A stretch of 64,000 nt of DNA from PALSA-612 sp963773055 (GCA_963773055.1 CAVYZL010000006.1:1736001-1800000); one strand, 5' to 3'; counted from the stretch's first letter, positions 18,451 to 27,546 are shown. A program made the numbers and translations. The notes: generated from the sequence alone by a model not told the origin.

Positions 18451-19619
18451 CCGTCGCCGTCGATCCGTACCTGATCGACTGGCTCGACTTCCTCCTCCGC
18501 TGGCTCCACGTGATCGCGGGGATCGTCTGGATCGGGACGTCGTTCTACTTCGTCGCGCTCGACAACCACCTCCACGAGCCGGCGCGGCCCGGGGACGTCG
18601 AGGCCGGCGTCGGCGGCGAGGCGTGGGAGGTGCACGGCGGCGGCTTCTATCTCGTCCAGAAGTTCAAGGTCGCGCCGAAGACGCTCCCGGAGCCGCTCTA
18701 CTGGTTCAAGTGGGAGGCCTACACGACGTGGCTCTCGGGCTTCGCGCTCATGTGTGTCCTCTACTACGTCGACGCCGACGTCAACCTCGTCCAGTCGAGC
18801 CTCGGCGAGACGTGGGGCATTGTGCTCTCGATCGCACTCCTGGCCATCGCCTGGCTCGTTTACGACGCGCTCTGCCGCGTGCTCCGGAACGAGCTCGTCC
18901 TCGCAGCCGTCCTCATCGCGCTCACGACAGTCACCGCCTACGGGCTCAGCCTCGTCTACACGGACCGCGCTGTCTGGCTCCAGCTCGGGGCGATGCTCGG
19001 CACGATCATGGTCGCGAACGTCTTCTTCGTGGTCATCCCGGCCCACTGGGAGCTGATCAGGGCGAAGGAGGCGGGTCGCCAGCCCGACCCGGCGGCCGGG
19101 ATCCGCGGCAAGCAGCGCTCGGTCCACAACAACTACTTCACGCTTCCCGTGCTGATCGCGATGCTCGGCGGCCACTTCGCAGTCGCCTACGGGAACGCGG
19201 ACGGCTGGCTCGTCCTCGTCTTCCTGATGGTGATCGGCGCGTGGATCCGCCTCTTCTTCAACCTGCGCCACGCAGGTCGGACGCACTGGTGGATGCCGGT
19301 CGCAGCCGCGGCCGCGCTCGCCGGCATCGCGATCTGGATCCGCCCGCCCGACGCAGGCGGCTCCACGGCCGGGCCTGCCGTGACGATCGCGGAGGTGCAG
19401 ACGATCGTCCAGAACCGCTGCCTCGCGTGCCACGCCGGCGCCACGGCGCCGAAGGGCATCCGCCTCGAGACCGCGGACGAGATCGCCGCCGAGGTCGACA
19501 TGATCGAGAAGGTCGCCGTGCTGACGAAGGTGATGCCGCTCGGGAACGCGACGCACATGACCGACGCGGAGCGGCAGCTCCTCGGCCGCTGGATCCGGCA
19601 GGGCGCGCCCACGAAGTAG
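18447..19619 (+). CDS. puuD: Urate hydroxylase PuuD (membrane protein with cytochrome c domain)
   Basis: A 390-residue urate-oxidising membrane protein used in place of soluble uricase. The N-terminal two-thirds hold about eight hydrophobic segments, beginning LRWLHVIAGIVWIGTSFYFV with conserved His and Trp. A C-terminal c-type cytochrome follows with the haem motif CLACH near residue 328 and a likely Met ligand in KVMPLGNATHM. It converts urate to 5-hydroxyisourate and passes electrons through the haem to the respiratory chain. The ATG overlaps the uraD stop, confirming the pathway operon. Confidence 0.95.
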   Translation: MTVAVDPYLIDWLDFLLRWLHVIAGIVWIGTSFYFVALDNHLHEPARPGDVEAGVGGEAWEVHGGGFYLVQKFKVAPKTLPEPLYWFKWEAYTTWLSGFALMCVLYYVDADVNLVQSSLGETWGIVLSIALLAIAWLVYDALCRVLRNELVLAAVLIALTTVTAYGLSLVYTDRAVWLQLGAMLGTIMVANVFFVVIPAHWELIRAKEAGRQPDPAAGIRGKQRSVHNNYFTLPVLIAMLGGHFAVAYGNADGWLVLVFLMVIGAWIRLFFNLRHAGRTHWWMPVAAAAALAGIAIWIRPPDAGGSTAGPAVTIAEVQTIVQNRCLACHAGATAPKGIRLETADEIAAEVDMIEKVAVLTKVMPLGNATHMTDAERQLLGRWIRQGAPTK

Positions 19620-19629
19620 GCTGCCGCCG

Positions 19630-20037
19630 ATGCTGAGGATCACCGTCGCGGGGTTCGAGCTGACCGCGCGCCTCGAGGAGGAGCGAGCGCCGCAGACGGT
19701 CGCCGCCTTCCGCCGGCTGCTCCCGCTCGACTCGCAGCTGATCCAGGCGCGCTGGTCGGGTCAGGCTGCCTGGATCCCTTTCGGCGACCTCGACCTCGGG
19801 ATCGGGTTCGAGGACCCGACGAGCTATCCCGGGCCAGGTGAGCTGCTGATCTACCCTGGCGGCGTCAGCGAGACGGAGATCCTCTTCCCGTACGGCCAGA
19901 CCTGCTTCGCGAGCAAGGCGGGCCAGCTCGCAGGCAACCACTTCGCCACCGTTGTCGAAGGCCGCGATCATCTCGAGGAGATCGGCCGGCGCGTGCTCTG
20001 GGAAGGCGCGCAACCGATCCGTTTCGTCGAGGCATGA
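19630..20037 (+). CDS. DUF3830-family cyclophilin-like protein
   Basis: A 135-residue soluble protein resembling DUF3830 (cyclophilin-like fold). Family features are the N-terminal strand pattern with AAFRRLLPLDSQLIQARWSGQAAWIP near residues 30-50 and GELLIYPGG near residue 75. It follows puuD by ten bases and overlaps the bicupin start (ATGA at 20034-20037). The biochemical function of the family is not established. Its place between urate oxidation and a bicupin suggests a role with an unstable ureide or hydantoin intermediate; this is inference. Confidence 0.75.
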   Translation: MLRITVAGFELTARLEEERAPQTVAAFRRLLPLDSQLIQARWSGQAAWIPFGDLDLGIGFEDPTSYPGPGELLIYPGGVSETEILFPYGQTCFASKAGQLAGNHFATVVEGRDHLEEIGRRVLWEGAQPIRFVEA

Positions 20038-20981
20038 CGCCCGGGCTCGTCCACTGGGACGACGTCGAGCCGCGAGACCTCCGCCGCGGCCCGATGCAGC
20101 TCGACCGCATCGACCTCGGTCACGCGGCCGGCACGAAGCGCGTCGGCGTCGCGCGCCTCCGGATCGATCCGGGCGGACGCTCCTCCCCCGTCCACGTCGA
20201 GCTCGACGAGGAGGAGATCTTCTACGTGCTCGCAGGCTCCGGGCTCTCGTGGCAGGACGGCAAGACATACGAGGTGCGTGTGGGCGACACGATCGTCCAC
20301 CGCGTCGCCGCGGAGGATCACACGCTGATCGCAGGGCCCGATGGGCTCGACGTCCTCGCCTTCGGCGAGCGAACGAACGCCACCGCCTCCTACCTCACGC
20401 GTGCGGGCGTTCTACGCATGGACGCGACGGTGAAGGTCGCCGAGGAGCGCCATCCCTGGGACCTCGAAGCGGACGCGGGAGACCTCGAGCTGCCGGAACC
20501 GAGCCCCCGTCCCCCGAACGTCGTCCACCGAGACGCGATCGAGAGCGAGTTCGACGGCATGTACTGGGACCTGGCGACGCCCGCGGGGTCGGAACGAACG
20601 GGCCTGAACTACATCGCGCTGCGGCCTGGAGCAGAGGGTGCGCCGCCGCACTGCCACTCGCTCGAAGAGGAGATCTTCATTGTGCTCGACGGCGTGGGCG
20701 TGCTCGAGCTCTGGCCGACGCCGGGCGCGCTGCGCCTGCGCCCGGACGCGGAGAAGGAGGTGCACCGACTACGCGCGGGTCATGTCGTGTCGCGCCCTGC
20801 GGCGACGCGGGTCGCGCACTCCTTCCGGGCCGAAGACGAGACGTTCACCTTCCTCGCCTACGGCACTCGAGAGCCCAACGACATCGCCTACTACCCGCGC
20901 TCGAACAAGATCAACTTCCGGGGCGTCGGCGTCATCGCACGCCTGGAGAATCTCGACTACTTCGACGGCGAGCCGACCTAG
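20034..20981 (+). CDS. Bicupin protein of unknown function in the urate operon
   Basis: A 315-residue protein with two cupin domains. The first has PVHVELDEEEIFYVLAGSG near residue 52 and a second strand HRVAAEDHTLI; the second has PPHCHSLEEEIFIVLDGVG near residue 203 and HVVSRPAATRVAHSF. The His/Glu-rich motifs suggest a metal site in each. Ureidoglycine aminohydrolase is a known bicupin of ureide degradation, which makes it a candidate, but this protein is longer and the identity cannot be settled by eye. It is the last gene of the operon and faces the M20 hydrolase gene. Confidence 0.72.
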   Translation: MTPGLVHWDDVEPRDLRRGPMQLDRIDLGHAAGTKRVGVARLRIDPGGRSSPVHVELDEEEIFYVLAGSGLSWQDGKTYEVRVGDTIVHRVAAEDHTLIAGPDGLDVLAFGERTNATASYLTRAGVLRMDATVKVAEERHPWDLEADAGDLELPEPSPRPPNVVHRDAIESEFDGMYWDLATPAGSERTGLNYIALRPGAEGAPPHCHSLEEEIFIVLDGVGVLELWPTPGALRLRPDAEKEVHRLRAGHVVSRPAATRVAHSFRAEDETFTFLAYGTREPNDIAYYPRSNKINFRGVGVIARLENLDYFDGEPT

Positions 20982-20998
20982 GCCCGTAGGCAAAGCAC

Positions 20999-21014
20999 CG
21001 GCTCACGAGAGCCG
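20999..21014. terminator. Possible bidirectional hairpin between convergent genes
   Basis: A 6-bp stem (CGGCTC/GAGCCG) with a 4-base loop lies at the junction of the convergent bicupin and M20 genes, partly inside the M20 stop region. It has no T-run, so termination here is only a possibility. Confidence 0.3.
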
Positions 21015-22016
21015 CTCGAGGGCGCCGGTGAGCACCCCGATCGCGAGCGTGATGTCCTCGCCGGACGAGAGCTCGTCCGGCGAGTGGCTCACGCCGCCGT
21101 TCAGGCTGCGGACGAACAGCATTCCCGCGTCGACGCCGGCGGCGGCGAGGATCCCGGCGTCGTGACCGGCGCCCGAGGGCAGCTCGACGATGGGCAGGCC
21201 CTGTTCCTCGATCACCGCCTTCAGCGCCGCCTGGGCTCCCGCTCCGAGCGCGACGGGCTCTGTGCGCGTCTTCGGCTCGAAGCCGATCGCTGCGATCAGC
21301 TCGTCGAGGCTCGCTGCGTCGGCCGCGCGCGCGTCGATCGAGATGCGCGCGCGGCCCGGGACGACGTTGGCGCCGCCCGGCTCGACCTCGATCTGCCCGA
21401 CGGTCGCCACGGCGCCAGGAATGGCTCGTGCGGCGTCGCGGATCCGGAGTACGGCGGCGGCCGCCTCGACGAGAGCGTCGTCTCGCTCCGCCATCGGCGT
21501 CGTCCCCGCGTGACCCGCGCTCCCCTCGAAGACAAGCTCGCCGTGGGCGTAGCCGACGATCGCGGTAACGATGCCGAGCGGCGCGCCTGCTGCTGCGAGC
21601 ACAGGCCCCTGTTCGATGTGGAGCTCGAGGAACGCCGCCGGCAGCTCGCTCTCCTCGCAAAGTGCGTGGCTGCCGACGCAGCCGACCTCCTCCCCGCGAA
21701 AGACGGCGACCGTGCCGCGCCCGGCTTTCGTCACCGCCTCGATCGCCGCGACCACGCCGAGCGCGCCGTCGAATCTCCCGCCCTGAGGGACGGAGTCGAG
21801 GTGTGACCCGACCCAGATCTCGTCGCGCGAGCCCGACCGCCCGAGGAGGTTGCCGTGGGCGTCCGCTTCGACCGCGAGTCCAGCCTCGCTGAGCCAGCCG
21901 GCAGCCAGCTCGTGCGCCGCATCCTCGCCCGGACCGGGATGAGGGCGATTCGCGCCGGGTCCGCCGCCGATCACGTAGAGCTCCTCGAGCCGGCCGGCGA
22001 CGCGCGACGCGCTCAT
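21003..22016 (-). CDS. M20-family allantoate amidohydrolase/N-carbamoyl amino acid hydrolase
   Basis: A 337-residue dinuclear metal hydrolase of the AllC/HyuC branch of peptidase family M20. Metal-binding stretches are GSHLDSVPQGGRFDGALG near residue 70, the acidic FRGEEVGC near 107, ELHIEQGPVL near 133 and GVSHSPDE near 313; a dimerisation domain lies between. Near urate genes it most likely hydrolyses allantoate to ureidoglycine, or another carbamoyl amide (YgeY is also an M20 protein). It is rather short against the usual 400 residues. It is transcribed with the upstream Rrf2 regulator, 22 bases away. Confidence 0.82.
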   Translation of the reverse strand: MSASRVAGRLEELYVIGGGPGANRPHPGPGEDAAHELAAGWLSEAGLAVEADAHGNLLGRSGSRDEIWVGSHLDSVPQGGRFDGALGVVAAIEAVTKAGRGTVAVFRGEEVGCVGSHALCEESELPAAFLELHIEQGPVLAAAGAPLGIVTAIVGYAHGELVFEGSAGHAGTTPMAERDDALVEAAAAVLRIRDAARAIPGAVATVGQIEVEPGGANVVPGRARISIDARAADAASLDELIAAIGFEPKTRTEPVALGAGAQAALKAVIEEQGLPIVELPSGAGHDAGILAAAGVDAGMLFVRSLNGGVSHSPDELSSGEDITLAIGVLTGALERLS

Positions 22017-22038
22017 CGGCCGGAATCTATCCGGCGGG

Positions 22039-22494
22039 CTAAGGCGCGGGCGCGATCGTGAGCAGGCTCGAGTCCGTCCACGGCCCGCCCGCCCGCTTGG
22101 CGAGATCGGCGAAGGTTGCGCGGCCGAGGATCTCGATCGTCGCGTCGCGCACCTCCTCCCACACCTCGCGCAGCGTGCAGCCGACCGTCATCGGGCAAGG
22201 CTCCGGGGAATGCCGCGTCGCGCAGCTGATCGGCGCGAGCTGCCCCTGGAACAGCCGGACGATCCGCTCGAGCGTGATCTCCTCCGGCTGCTTGTTCAGG
22301 CGGTAGCCACCGCTCGGGCCGCGTTCGGAGCGGACGATGCCGGCCGTCCTCATCGTCGGCATCACCTGCTCGAGCACGGACTGCGGCACGGCAGTCCTGC
22401 GTGCAAGCTCCTCGAGCTTCAACGGTCCGCCCCCTTCTAGGGCGAGCGCGAGCACCGCTCTTGTCGCGTAATCAGTCCTCCGGGACACCCACAT
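22039..22494 (-). CDS. Rrf2-family transcriptional regulator with three cysteines
   Basis: A 151-residue winged-helix regulator. The N-terminal DNA-binding region includes SRRTDYATRAVLALA and the wing SERGPSGGYRL. Cys91, Cys100 and Cys106 match the spacing that binds an iron-sulfur cluster in IscR/NsrR/RsrR-type members. It is divergent from the sulfate-binding protein gene and likely controls it in response to iron-sulfur or sulfur status. The operator may be the palindrome at 22562-22585. Regulation of its own operon partner, the M20 gene, is also possible. Confidence 0.9.
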   Translation of the reverse strand: MWVSRRTDYATRAVLALALEGGGPLKLEELARRTAVPQSVLEQVMPTMRTAGIVRSERGPSGGYRLNKQPEEITLERIVRLFQGQLAPISCATRHSPEPCPMTVGCTLREVWEEVRDATIEILGRATFADLAKRAGGPWTDSSLLTIAPAP

Positions 22495-22519
22495 ACGTCA
22501 CCTCGTTGTCGGGTCGGGC

Positions 22520-22549
22520 TTGACATGAGATCAGAACAACCTCTAAGTT
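22520..22549 (+). promoter_or_regulatory. Candidate promoter of the sulfate transporter operon
   Basis: A perfect -35 box TTGACA at 22520-22525 is followed after 18 bases by TAAGTT at 22544-22549, a weak -10. It lies in the 110-base AT-richer gap between the divergent Rrf2 gene and sbp, 56 bases before the sbp ATG. Confidence 0.5.
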
Positions 22550-22561
22550 GCAGACTTATTC

Positions 22562-22585
22562 GTAAAGTTTACTTTGTTTGTAAAC
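22562..22585. promoter_or_regulatory. Palindromic operator candidate upstream of sbp
   Basis: GTAAAGTTTAC at 22562-22572 is a perfect 11-base palindrome, and its right arm GTTTAC is repeated inverted as GTAAAC at 22580-22585 after seven T-rich bases. It lies just downstream of the candidate promoter, in an AT-rich island within G+C-rich DNA, where a repressor such as the divergent Rrf2 protein could block transcription. Confidence 0.55.
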
Positions 22586-22604
22586 AATACAGAGAGGACT
22601 AAGG

Positions 22605-23626
22605 ATGCGCACATCGCCCAGGATCCATCGGTCTCGTCGCGGCGGCCCTTGCCGCCATCGGCGTCGCAGTCGCCCTGGCGCCGGCCGGGGCCGCGCGCGT
22701 CAACTCGACGCAGCTCAGCCTCGTCGCCTACTCCACGCCCCGCGCCGCGTACGGCCAGCTCGATCCCCGCGTTCCAGAAGACCGGGGCTGGGAAGGACGT
22801 GAGCTTCACGCAGTCGTACGGTGCTTCGGGCGACCAGGCGCGCGCCGTGGCCGCCGGGCTGAAGGCGGACGTCGTGAATCTCTCGCTCGCGCCCGACGTC
22901 GACGACCTCGTGAAGGCGAACATCGTCTTCAAGGGCTGGAAGAAGAAGCCGTACCACGGCATGGTCACGGACTCCACCGTCGTCTTCGTCCTCCGCGACG
23001 GGAACCCGAAGCACATCAAGACGTGGACCGACCTCTTGAAGCCGGGCGTCCAGATCGTGACGCCCAATCCCTTCACGTCGGGCGGCGCCCGCTGGAACAT
23101 CATGGCCGCGTACGGCGCGTGGCGTCGCGAGCGGAAGACGGACAAGCAGGCGCAGGCGAACCTCCTGAAGATGTTCAAGAACGTCGTCGTCCAGGACAAG
23201 AGCGCACGGGACGCACTGAACACATTCCTCGCCGGCAAGGGCGACGTCATGCTCGCGTACGAGAGCGAGGCGCTGCTCGCGAAGGCAGCCGGCCAGCCGG
23301 TCCAGTTCATCATCCCGCGTTCGACGATCCTGATCGAGAACCCGATCGCGGTGACACGGACGACGGAGGCCGCCACCGCGGCGAACGCGTTCGCGAAGTT
23401 CCTCATCACCCCCGCCGCCCAGCAGATCTGGGCGAACAACGGCTACCGACCGGTCGTGCCGAACGTCCTCAAGGCGAACAGGAAGAAGTTCCCGGCCCGG
23501 CCGAACATGTTCACCATCGACTCGCCGTCGATCGGAGGCTGGGCGAAGGCGCAGAAGCGCTTCTTCGACCCCGACACGGGAATCATGGCGCGCATCGAGA
23601 AGCAGGTCGGTGGCGGCACCGGCTGA
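22605..23626 (+). CDS. sbp: Sulfate/thiosulfate-binding protein, two frameshifts near the N-terminus
   Basis: Secreted sulfate-binding protein of the CysTWA importer, about 339 residues after repair. The ATG at 22605 has AAGGA directly upstream. Two one-base insertions, near 22620 and at 22761-22763, throw the signal peptide out of frame; in the middle frame it reads GLVAAALAAIGVAVALAPAG and then LSLVAYSTPRAAYGQL, the family's mature start. Downstream features are FTQSYGASGDQARAVAAGL, DVVNLSLAPDVD and TPNPFTSGGARWNIMAAYGA, all typical of Sbp/CysP. It begins the sulfate operon and overlaps cysT by 17 bases. Confidence 0.9.
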
Positions 23627-24454
23627 GACGCTCGCGGCACCGGCGGCGCGTCGCGGGTCGCACTCGAGGGACAGGACCGCAACGGCCCTGTCCCTCGGCT
23701 TTGTCACGACCTTTCTCTCGATCCTCGTCCTGCTGCCGATGGCGGCGCTCGTCTGGAAAGCGACTAGCGAGGGCTCGCAGTCGTTCTGGGACGCGATCTC
23801 GAACCCGCAGGCGGTCGCCGCGCTCAAGCTCACGCTCGTCGCCTCGGTTCTCGTGGCGCTCCTGAACGCCGTGCTCGGGACGCTGACCGCGTGGGTGCTC
23901 GTCCGTGACGAGTTCCGCGGCAAGAGCGTGGTCAACGCCGTCATCGACCTCCCGTTCGCCCTGCCGACGATCGTCGCGGGACTGACGCTGCTCGCGCTCT
24001 ACGGGCCGAAGTCGCCGATCGGTATCGACGTCGCGTACACGCGGTCGGCGATCGCGCTCTGCCTGCTCTTCGTGACGCTTCCGTTCGTGGTCAGAACCGT
24101 GCAGCCCCTGCTGATCGAGATCGATCCCGAGCTCGAGCAGGCCGCGCACTCCCTCGGCGCCGGCGGCTGGACGACGTTCCGCAGGATCATCCTGCCCTCG
24201 ATCCTGCCCGGGATCCTTGTCCGGTGTCGCCCTCGCGTTCGCGAAGGCGGTGGGCGAGTTCGGATCGCTGGTGATCATCACGGGCAACCTCCCCTTCAAG
24301 ACGGAGGTCTCGTCCGTCTACATCTTCGGGCGGATCGAGAGTGGCGACTCCGCCGGCCGCGGCCGCCGTGGCGGTCGTGCTGCTCGCGATCTCGTTCCTC
24401 GCGCTCCTCGCCATCGGCGGCGTCCGGCACTTCGCAACGAGGCACGACCGGTGA
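23610..24454 (+). CDS. cysT: Sulfate ABC transporter permease CysT, two frameshifts
   Basis: First membrane permease of the sulfate importer (also called CysU), about 280 residues after repair. It begins at GTG 23610 and contains FRGKSVVNAVIDLPFALPTIVAG near residue 105 and the EAA-like loop EQAAHSLGAGGWTTFRRIILP near residue 175. Extra bases near 24215 and 24358 break the frame: after PSILPGI the protein continues SGVALAFAKAVGEFGS, and after RIESGDSAG it continues AAAVAVVLLAISFLALL. The TGA at 24452-24454 overlaps the cysW GTG. Removing both insertions leaves no defect. Confidence 0.88.
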
Positions 24455-25242
24455 CGAGGCTGGCGCTCCGAGGCACCGCGCTCCTCTACCTCGTCGCGAT
24501 CCTCGCCGGCCCGCTCGCGATCGTCTTCTGGCGGACGTTCCAGGGCGGGCTCGGGCCGGTGTGGGACACGCTTTCCGAGCCGGACACGGTCCATGCGTTC
24601 AAGCTCACGCTCGTCATCACGGCGATCGCCGTGCCCGTGAACACCGTGTTCGGGATCGTCTGCGCGCTCGCCATCGTCCGCCGCACGTTCCGCGGCAAGA
24701 GCGTGCTCAGCGCCTTCATCGATCTTCCGCTCGCGCTCTCACCGGTCGTCGTCGGCCTCTCGCTCTACCTCCTCTATGGCCAGAACGGCTGGCTCGGCGG
24801 CTGGCTCGACGACCACGGCATCCAGGTGCTCTTCGCGCTGCCGTCGATGGTGATCGCGACCATCTTCGTCTCCCTGCCGTTCGTCGCTCGCGAGGTGATC
24901 CCGACGCTCCAGGAGGTCGGCAACGAGCAAGAGCAGGCAGCGAGCACGCTCGGGGCGAGCGGCTGGAAGACGTTCTGGCGGATCACGCTGCCCTCGATCC
25001 GCTGGGCGGTCGCGTACGGCGTCATCCTCACGACCGCGCGCTGCCTCGGGGAGTACGGCGCAGTCGCGGTCGTCTCGGGCCGGATCCAGGGCCAGACGGA
25101 GACGGCGACGCTCCGCATCCAGGACGCCTACGAGAATTTCAACCTTGCCGGCGCGTATGCGATCTCGATCGTGCTCGCGCTGATCGCGATCCTCGTCCTC
25201 GTCGCGATGACGGCGATCCGGCCGAGAGAGCACGCGAACTGA
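24451..25242 (+). CDS. cysW: Sulfate ABC transporter permease CysW
   Basis: Second membrane permease, 263 residues, intact. The family loop EQEQAASTLGASGWKTFWRITLPSI near residue 155 contacts the ATPase, and GEYGAVAVVSGRIQGQTETATL near residue 205 is typical of CysW. Six hydrophobic segments are visible. It starts with GTG overlapping the cysT stop, and its TGA overlaps the cysA ATG (TGATG), so the three transport genes are translationally coupled. Confidence 0.94.
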   Translation: MTRLALRGTALLYLVAILAGPLAIVFWRTFQGGLGPVWDTLSEPDTVHAFKLTLVITAIAVPVNTVFGIVCALAIVRRTFRGKSVLSAFIDLPLALSPVVVGLSLYLLYGQNGWLGGWLDDHGIQVLFALPSMVIATIFVSLPFVAREVIPTLQEVGNEQEQAASTLGASGWKTFWRITLPSIRWAVAYGVILTTARCLGEYGAVAVVSGRIQGQTETATLRIQDAYENFNLAGAYAISIVLALIAILVLVAMTAIRPREHAN

Positions 25243-26204
25243 TGTCGATCCAGGCGCAGCGCATCACCAAGCGGTTCGGCGACTTCGTCGCGCTCGACGA
25301 CGTCTCGCTCGACGTCGACTCTGGCTCCCTGACGGCGCTCCTCGGACCAAGCGGATCCGGCAAGTCGACGCTGCTTCGGATCGTCGCCGGGCTTGAGACG
25401 CCGGATGCCGGCGACGTCGTGCTTGCGGGCAGGAACGCGACGAACCTCTCGCCTCAGAAGCGGAACGTCGGCTTCGTCTTCCAGCACTACGCAGCGTTCA
25501 AGCACATGACGGTCGCGAAGAACATCGCGTTCGGGCTCGAGGTGCGGAAACGGCCGAAAGCCGAGGTCCGCGATCGCGTCGACGAGCTGCTCAGCCTCGT
25601 CCAGCTCGACGGGCTCGGCGATCGCTACCCCGCGCAGCTCTCCGGCGGCCAGCGGCAGCGCATGGGCCTCGCCCGTGCGCTCGCGCCGGAGCCGGAGGTG
25701 CTGCTCCTCGACGAGCCGTTCGGCGCGCTCGACGCACGCGTGCGTGCGGAGCTCCGCGACTGGCTCCGCCAGCTCCACGACATCGTGCACGTGACGACCG
25801 TCTTCGTCACGCACGACCAGGAGGAGGCGATGGAGGTCGCCGACCAGATCGCCGTCTTGAACAACGGGCGGATCGAGCAGGTCGGGTCGCCGCGCGAGCT
25901 CTACGACAACCCGAAGACGGAGTTCGTGATGCGCTTCGTCGGGGACGCGAACGACGTCGGCGGCAGGCTGATCCGCCCGCACGAGGTCGAGATCCTCGAG
26001 GAGCCGGACGAGGGCTCCACGCCCGCGATGGTCGTCCGCATGACTGTGCTCGGCCGTGAGGCGAAGGTCGAGCTGCATACGGACGACGGCGGCGAGGCCG
26101 TCGCTCTCGTCCCGCGTTCCCGATTCGACGAGCTCGAGCTCTGGCGCGGCCAGACCGTCTGGCTCAGAGGGCGCCGTGAGCGGATCTTCAGCGCGCGTGC
26201 TTGA
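25242..26204 (+). CDS. cysA: Sulfate ABC transporter ATP-binding protein
   Basis: A 320-residue ATPase that powers sulfate or thiosulfate import. Walker A GPSGSGKST is near residue 35, the signature LSGGQRQRMGLARAL near 130, Walker B VLLLDEPFGALD near 150 and the switch His in FVTHDQEEA near 185. A C-terminal regulatory domain of about 90 residues follows, typical of CysA. Its last 17 bases overlap the end of the convergent membrane-protein gene. Confidence 0.95.
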   Translation: MSIQAQRITKRFGDFVALDDVSLDVDSGSLTALLGPSGSGKSTLLRIVAGLETPDAGDVVLAGRNATNLSPQKRNVGFVFQHYAAFKHMTVAKNIAFGLEVRKRPKAEVRDRVDELLSLVQLDGLGDRYPAQLSGGQRQRMGLARALAPEPEVLLLDEPFGALDARVRAELRDWLRQLHDIVHVTTVFVTHDQEEAMEVADQIAVLNNGRIEQVGSPRELYDNPKTEFVMRFVGDANDVGGRLIRPHEVEILEEPDEGSTPAMVVRMTVLGREAKVELHTDDGGEAVALVPRSRFDELELWRGQTVWLRGRRERIFSARA

Positions 26205-27546
26205 CGAAGAGAACGGCCCGCTCGTCGTGAGCCACCGTCTTCCATCCGGCGGTGTGCTCGAGTCGGCGGGCCGCGTCGCTGTCCTTCGTGACGAGTGCGA
26301 CGGCGAACAGCCGGAGCAGCAGATCGCCTGAGGAGCGACCCGCGCTCCAGTCGAGGTAGTTGCGCTGGTCGGGCTTCGGGAAGGCATCGAGCGGATTCGC
26401 GATCCACACCCGCTTTCCGTCGACCGCCAGCGCTTCGGCGTTCAGGTCGTCGGCGAGGATCGGCGCGCCGTGCGCGGCCGCCGCGGCCTTCGCGCGAAGC
26501 TCTACGCTCGCCGCCGACGGCACAGGGGTCTTGACGAGCCCGAGCGCGAGCAGGCACACGAAGACGGCTGCCACCGCCGCGGTCAGCTTCGCCGGGAGCC
26601 GGATCCGCCACTCGCGAGAGCCCGTCAGCCAGCGGCCCGCGGGCGTCGCGAGAAAGATCACGAGCCAAACGCCGTTACGCGCCGACTGAACCGTCAGCGC
26701 TGCGAGCCCCGCGATCGCGACGAGCTCCCAGAGCTTCGGCCGGGAGAGCAGCGCCGCGACGAGCAGCGGGATCGCGACGGCCAGGAAGGCAAGGTCGAGC
26801 GGGCTCCCGAACGAGAGCGGCGCCCAGAGGCCCTCTCGACCGGAGGCGGCCTCGCTGCCGAGCACGCCGCGGTAGTAGGCGCCGGTGTCGAGCAGCGCCG
26901 GCGTCAGAAACAGGGCAACCAGCGAGGCGGCGAGCACACCGAGCGCCTCGAGCGGCGCACGCGAGAGGCGGTGGAACAACAGGTACGCGCCGGCGACTGC
27001 GACACCGACGAGCACTCCGCCGTGGAGGTTCGACCAGAGCGCGAACAGCGCAACGACGAGCCAGATCCCGTTGCCGGGCACGCGCACCTGGCTCCGCAGG
27101 ATGAAGAGGAGTACCGGAAACAGCGCGAGCGAGAAGATCTGCCCGCGCACGATCAGGAGCGAGGAGGCGGCGCCGACTGCGACCAGCATCAGGACGAGGG
27201 CAGACGGCGCGTCGGCCACGTCATCACGCCGCATGTCGAAGGCGATGAAGCCGAGCGCGAGGGCTATCGCACCGACGAGAGCGAGCACGAGGCCGCGATC
27301 GCCGAGGCCGGATTCGAGCGCGTGGAAGAGAAGCTCGCCGAGGATGGGGACGTTCGACCATCCGTCCGACGGCGCGGCGGCATACGGCACGCCCGGCGGG
27401 ATGTCGCCGAGCTTCACGACCCAGCCGCCGAGCGCAGCGAGCCAGTGAGCATCGGCGCCGACGGTCGCCATCAGGGCACAGAACGCGGTCACGAACGCCG
27501 CGACGAGCCACGTCAGCCGCGGGGCGTACGGGGAAAGCGGGTTCAC
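26188..27546 (-). CDS. Polytopic membrane protein of unknown function
   Basis: A 452-residue integral membrane protein with about ten hydrophobic segments and a C-terminal soluble tail of about 120 residues. The layout resembles GT-C-type glycosyltransferase-like or other actinobacterial multipass proteins, but no catalytic motif was recognised. It starts with ATG 40 bases after the thiolase gene on the same strand. Its stop lies inside the 3' end of cysA. Confidence 0.75.
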   Translation of the reverse strand: MNPLSPYAPRLTWLVAAFVTAFCALMATVGADAHWLAALGGWVVKLGDIPPGVPYAAAPSDGWSNVPILGELLFHALESGLGDRGLVLALVGAIALALGFIAFDMRRDDVADAPSALVLMLVAVGAASSLLIVRGQIFSLALFPVLLFILRSQVRVPGNGIWLVVALFALWSNLHGGVLVGVAVAGAYLLFHRLSRAPLEALGVLAASLVALFLTPALLDTGAYYRGVLGSEAASGREGLWAPLSFGSPLDLAFLAVAIPLLVAALLSRPKLWELVAIAGLAALTVQSARNGVWLVIFLATPAGRWLTGSREWRIRLPAKLTAAVAAVFVCLLALGLVKTPVPSAASVELRAKAAAAAHGAPILADDLNAEALAVDGKRVWIANPLDAFPKPDQRNYLDWSAGRSSGDLLLRLFAVALVTKDSDAARRLEHTAGWKTVAHDERAVLFVKHAR

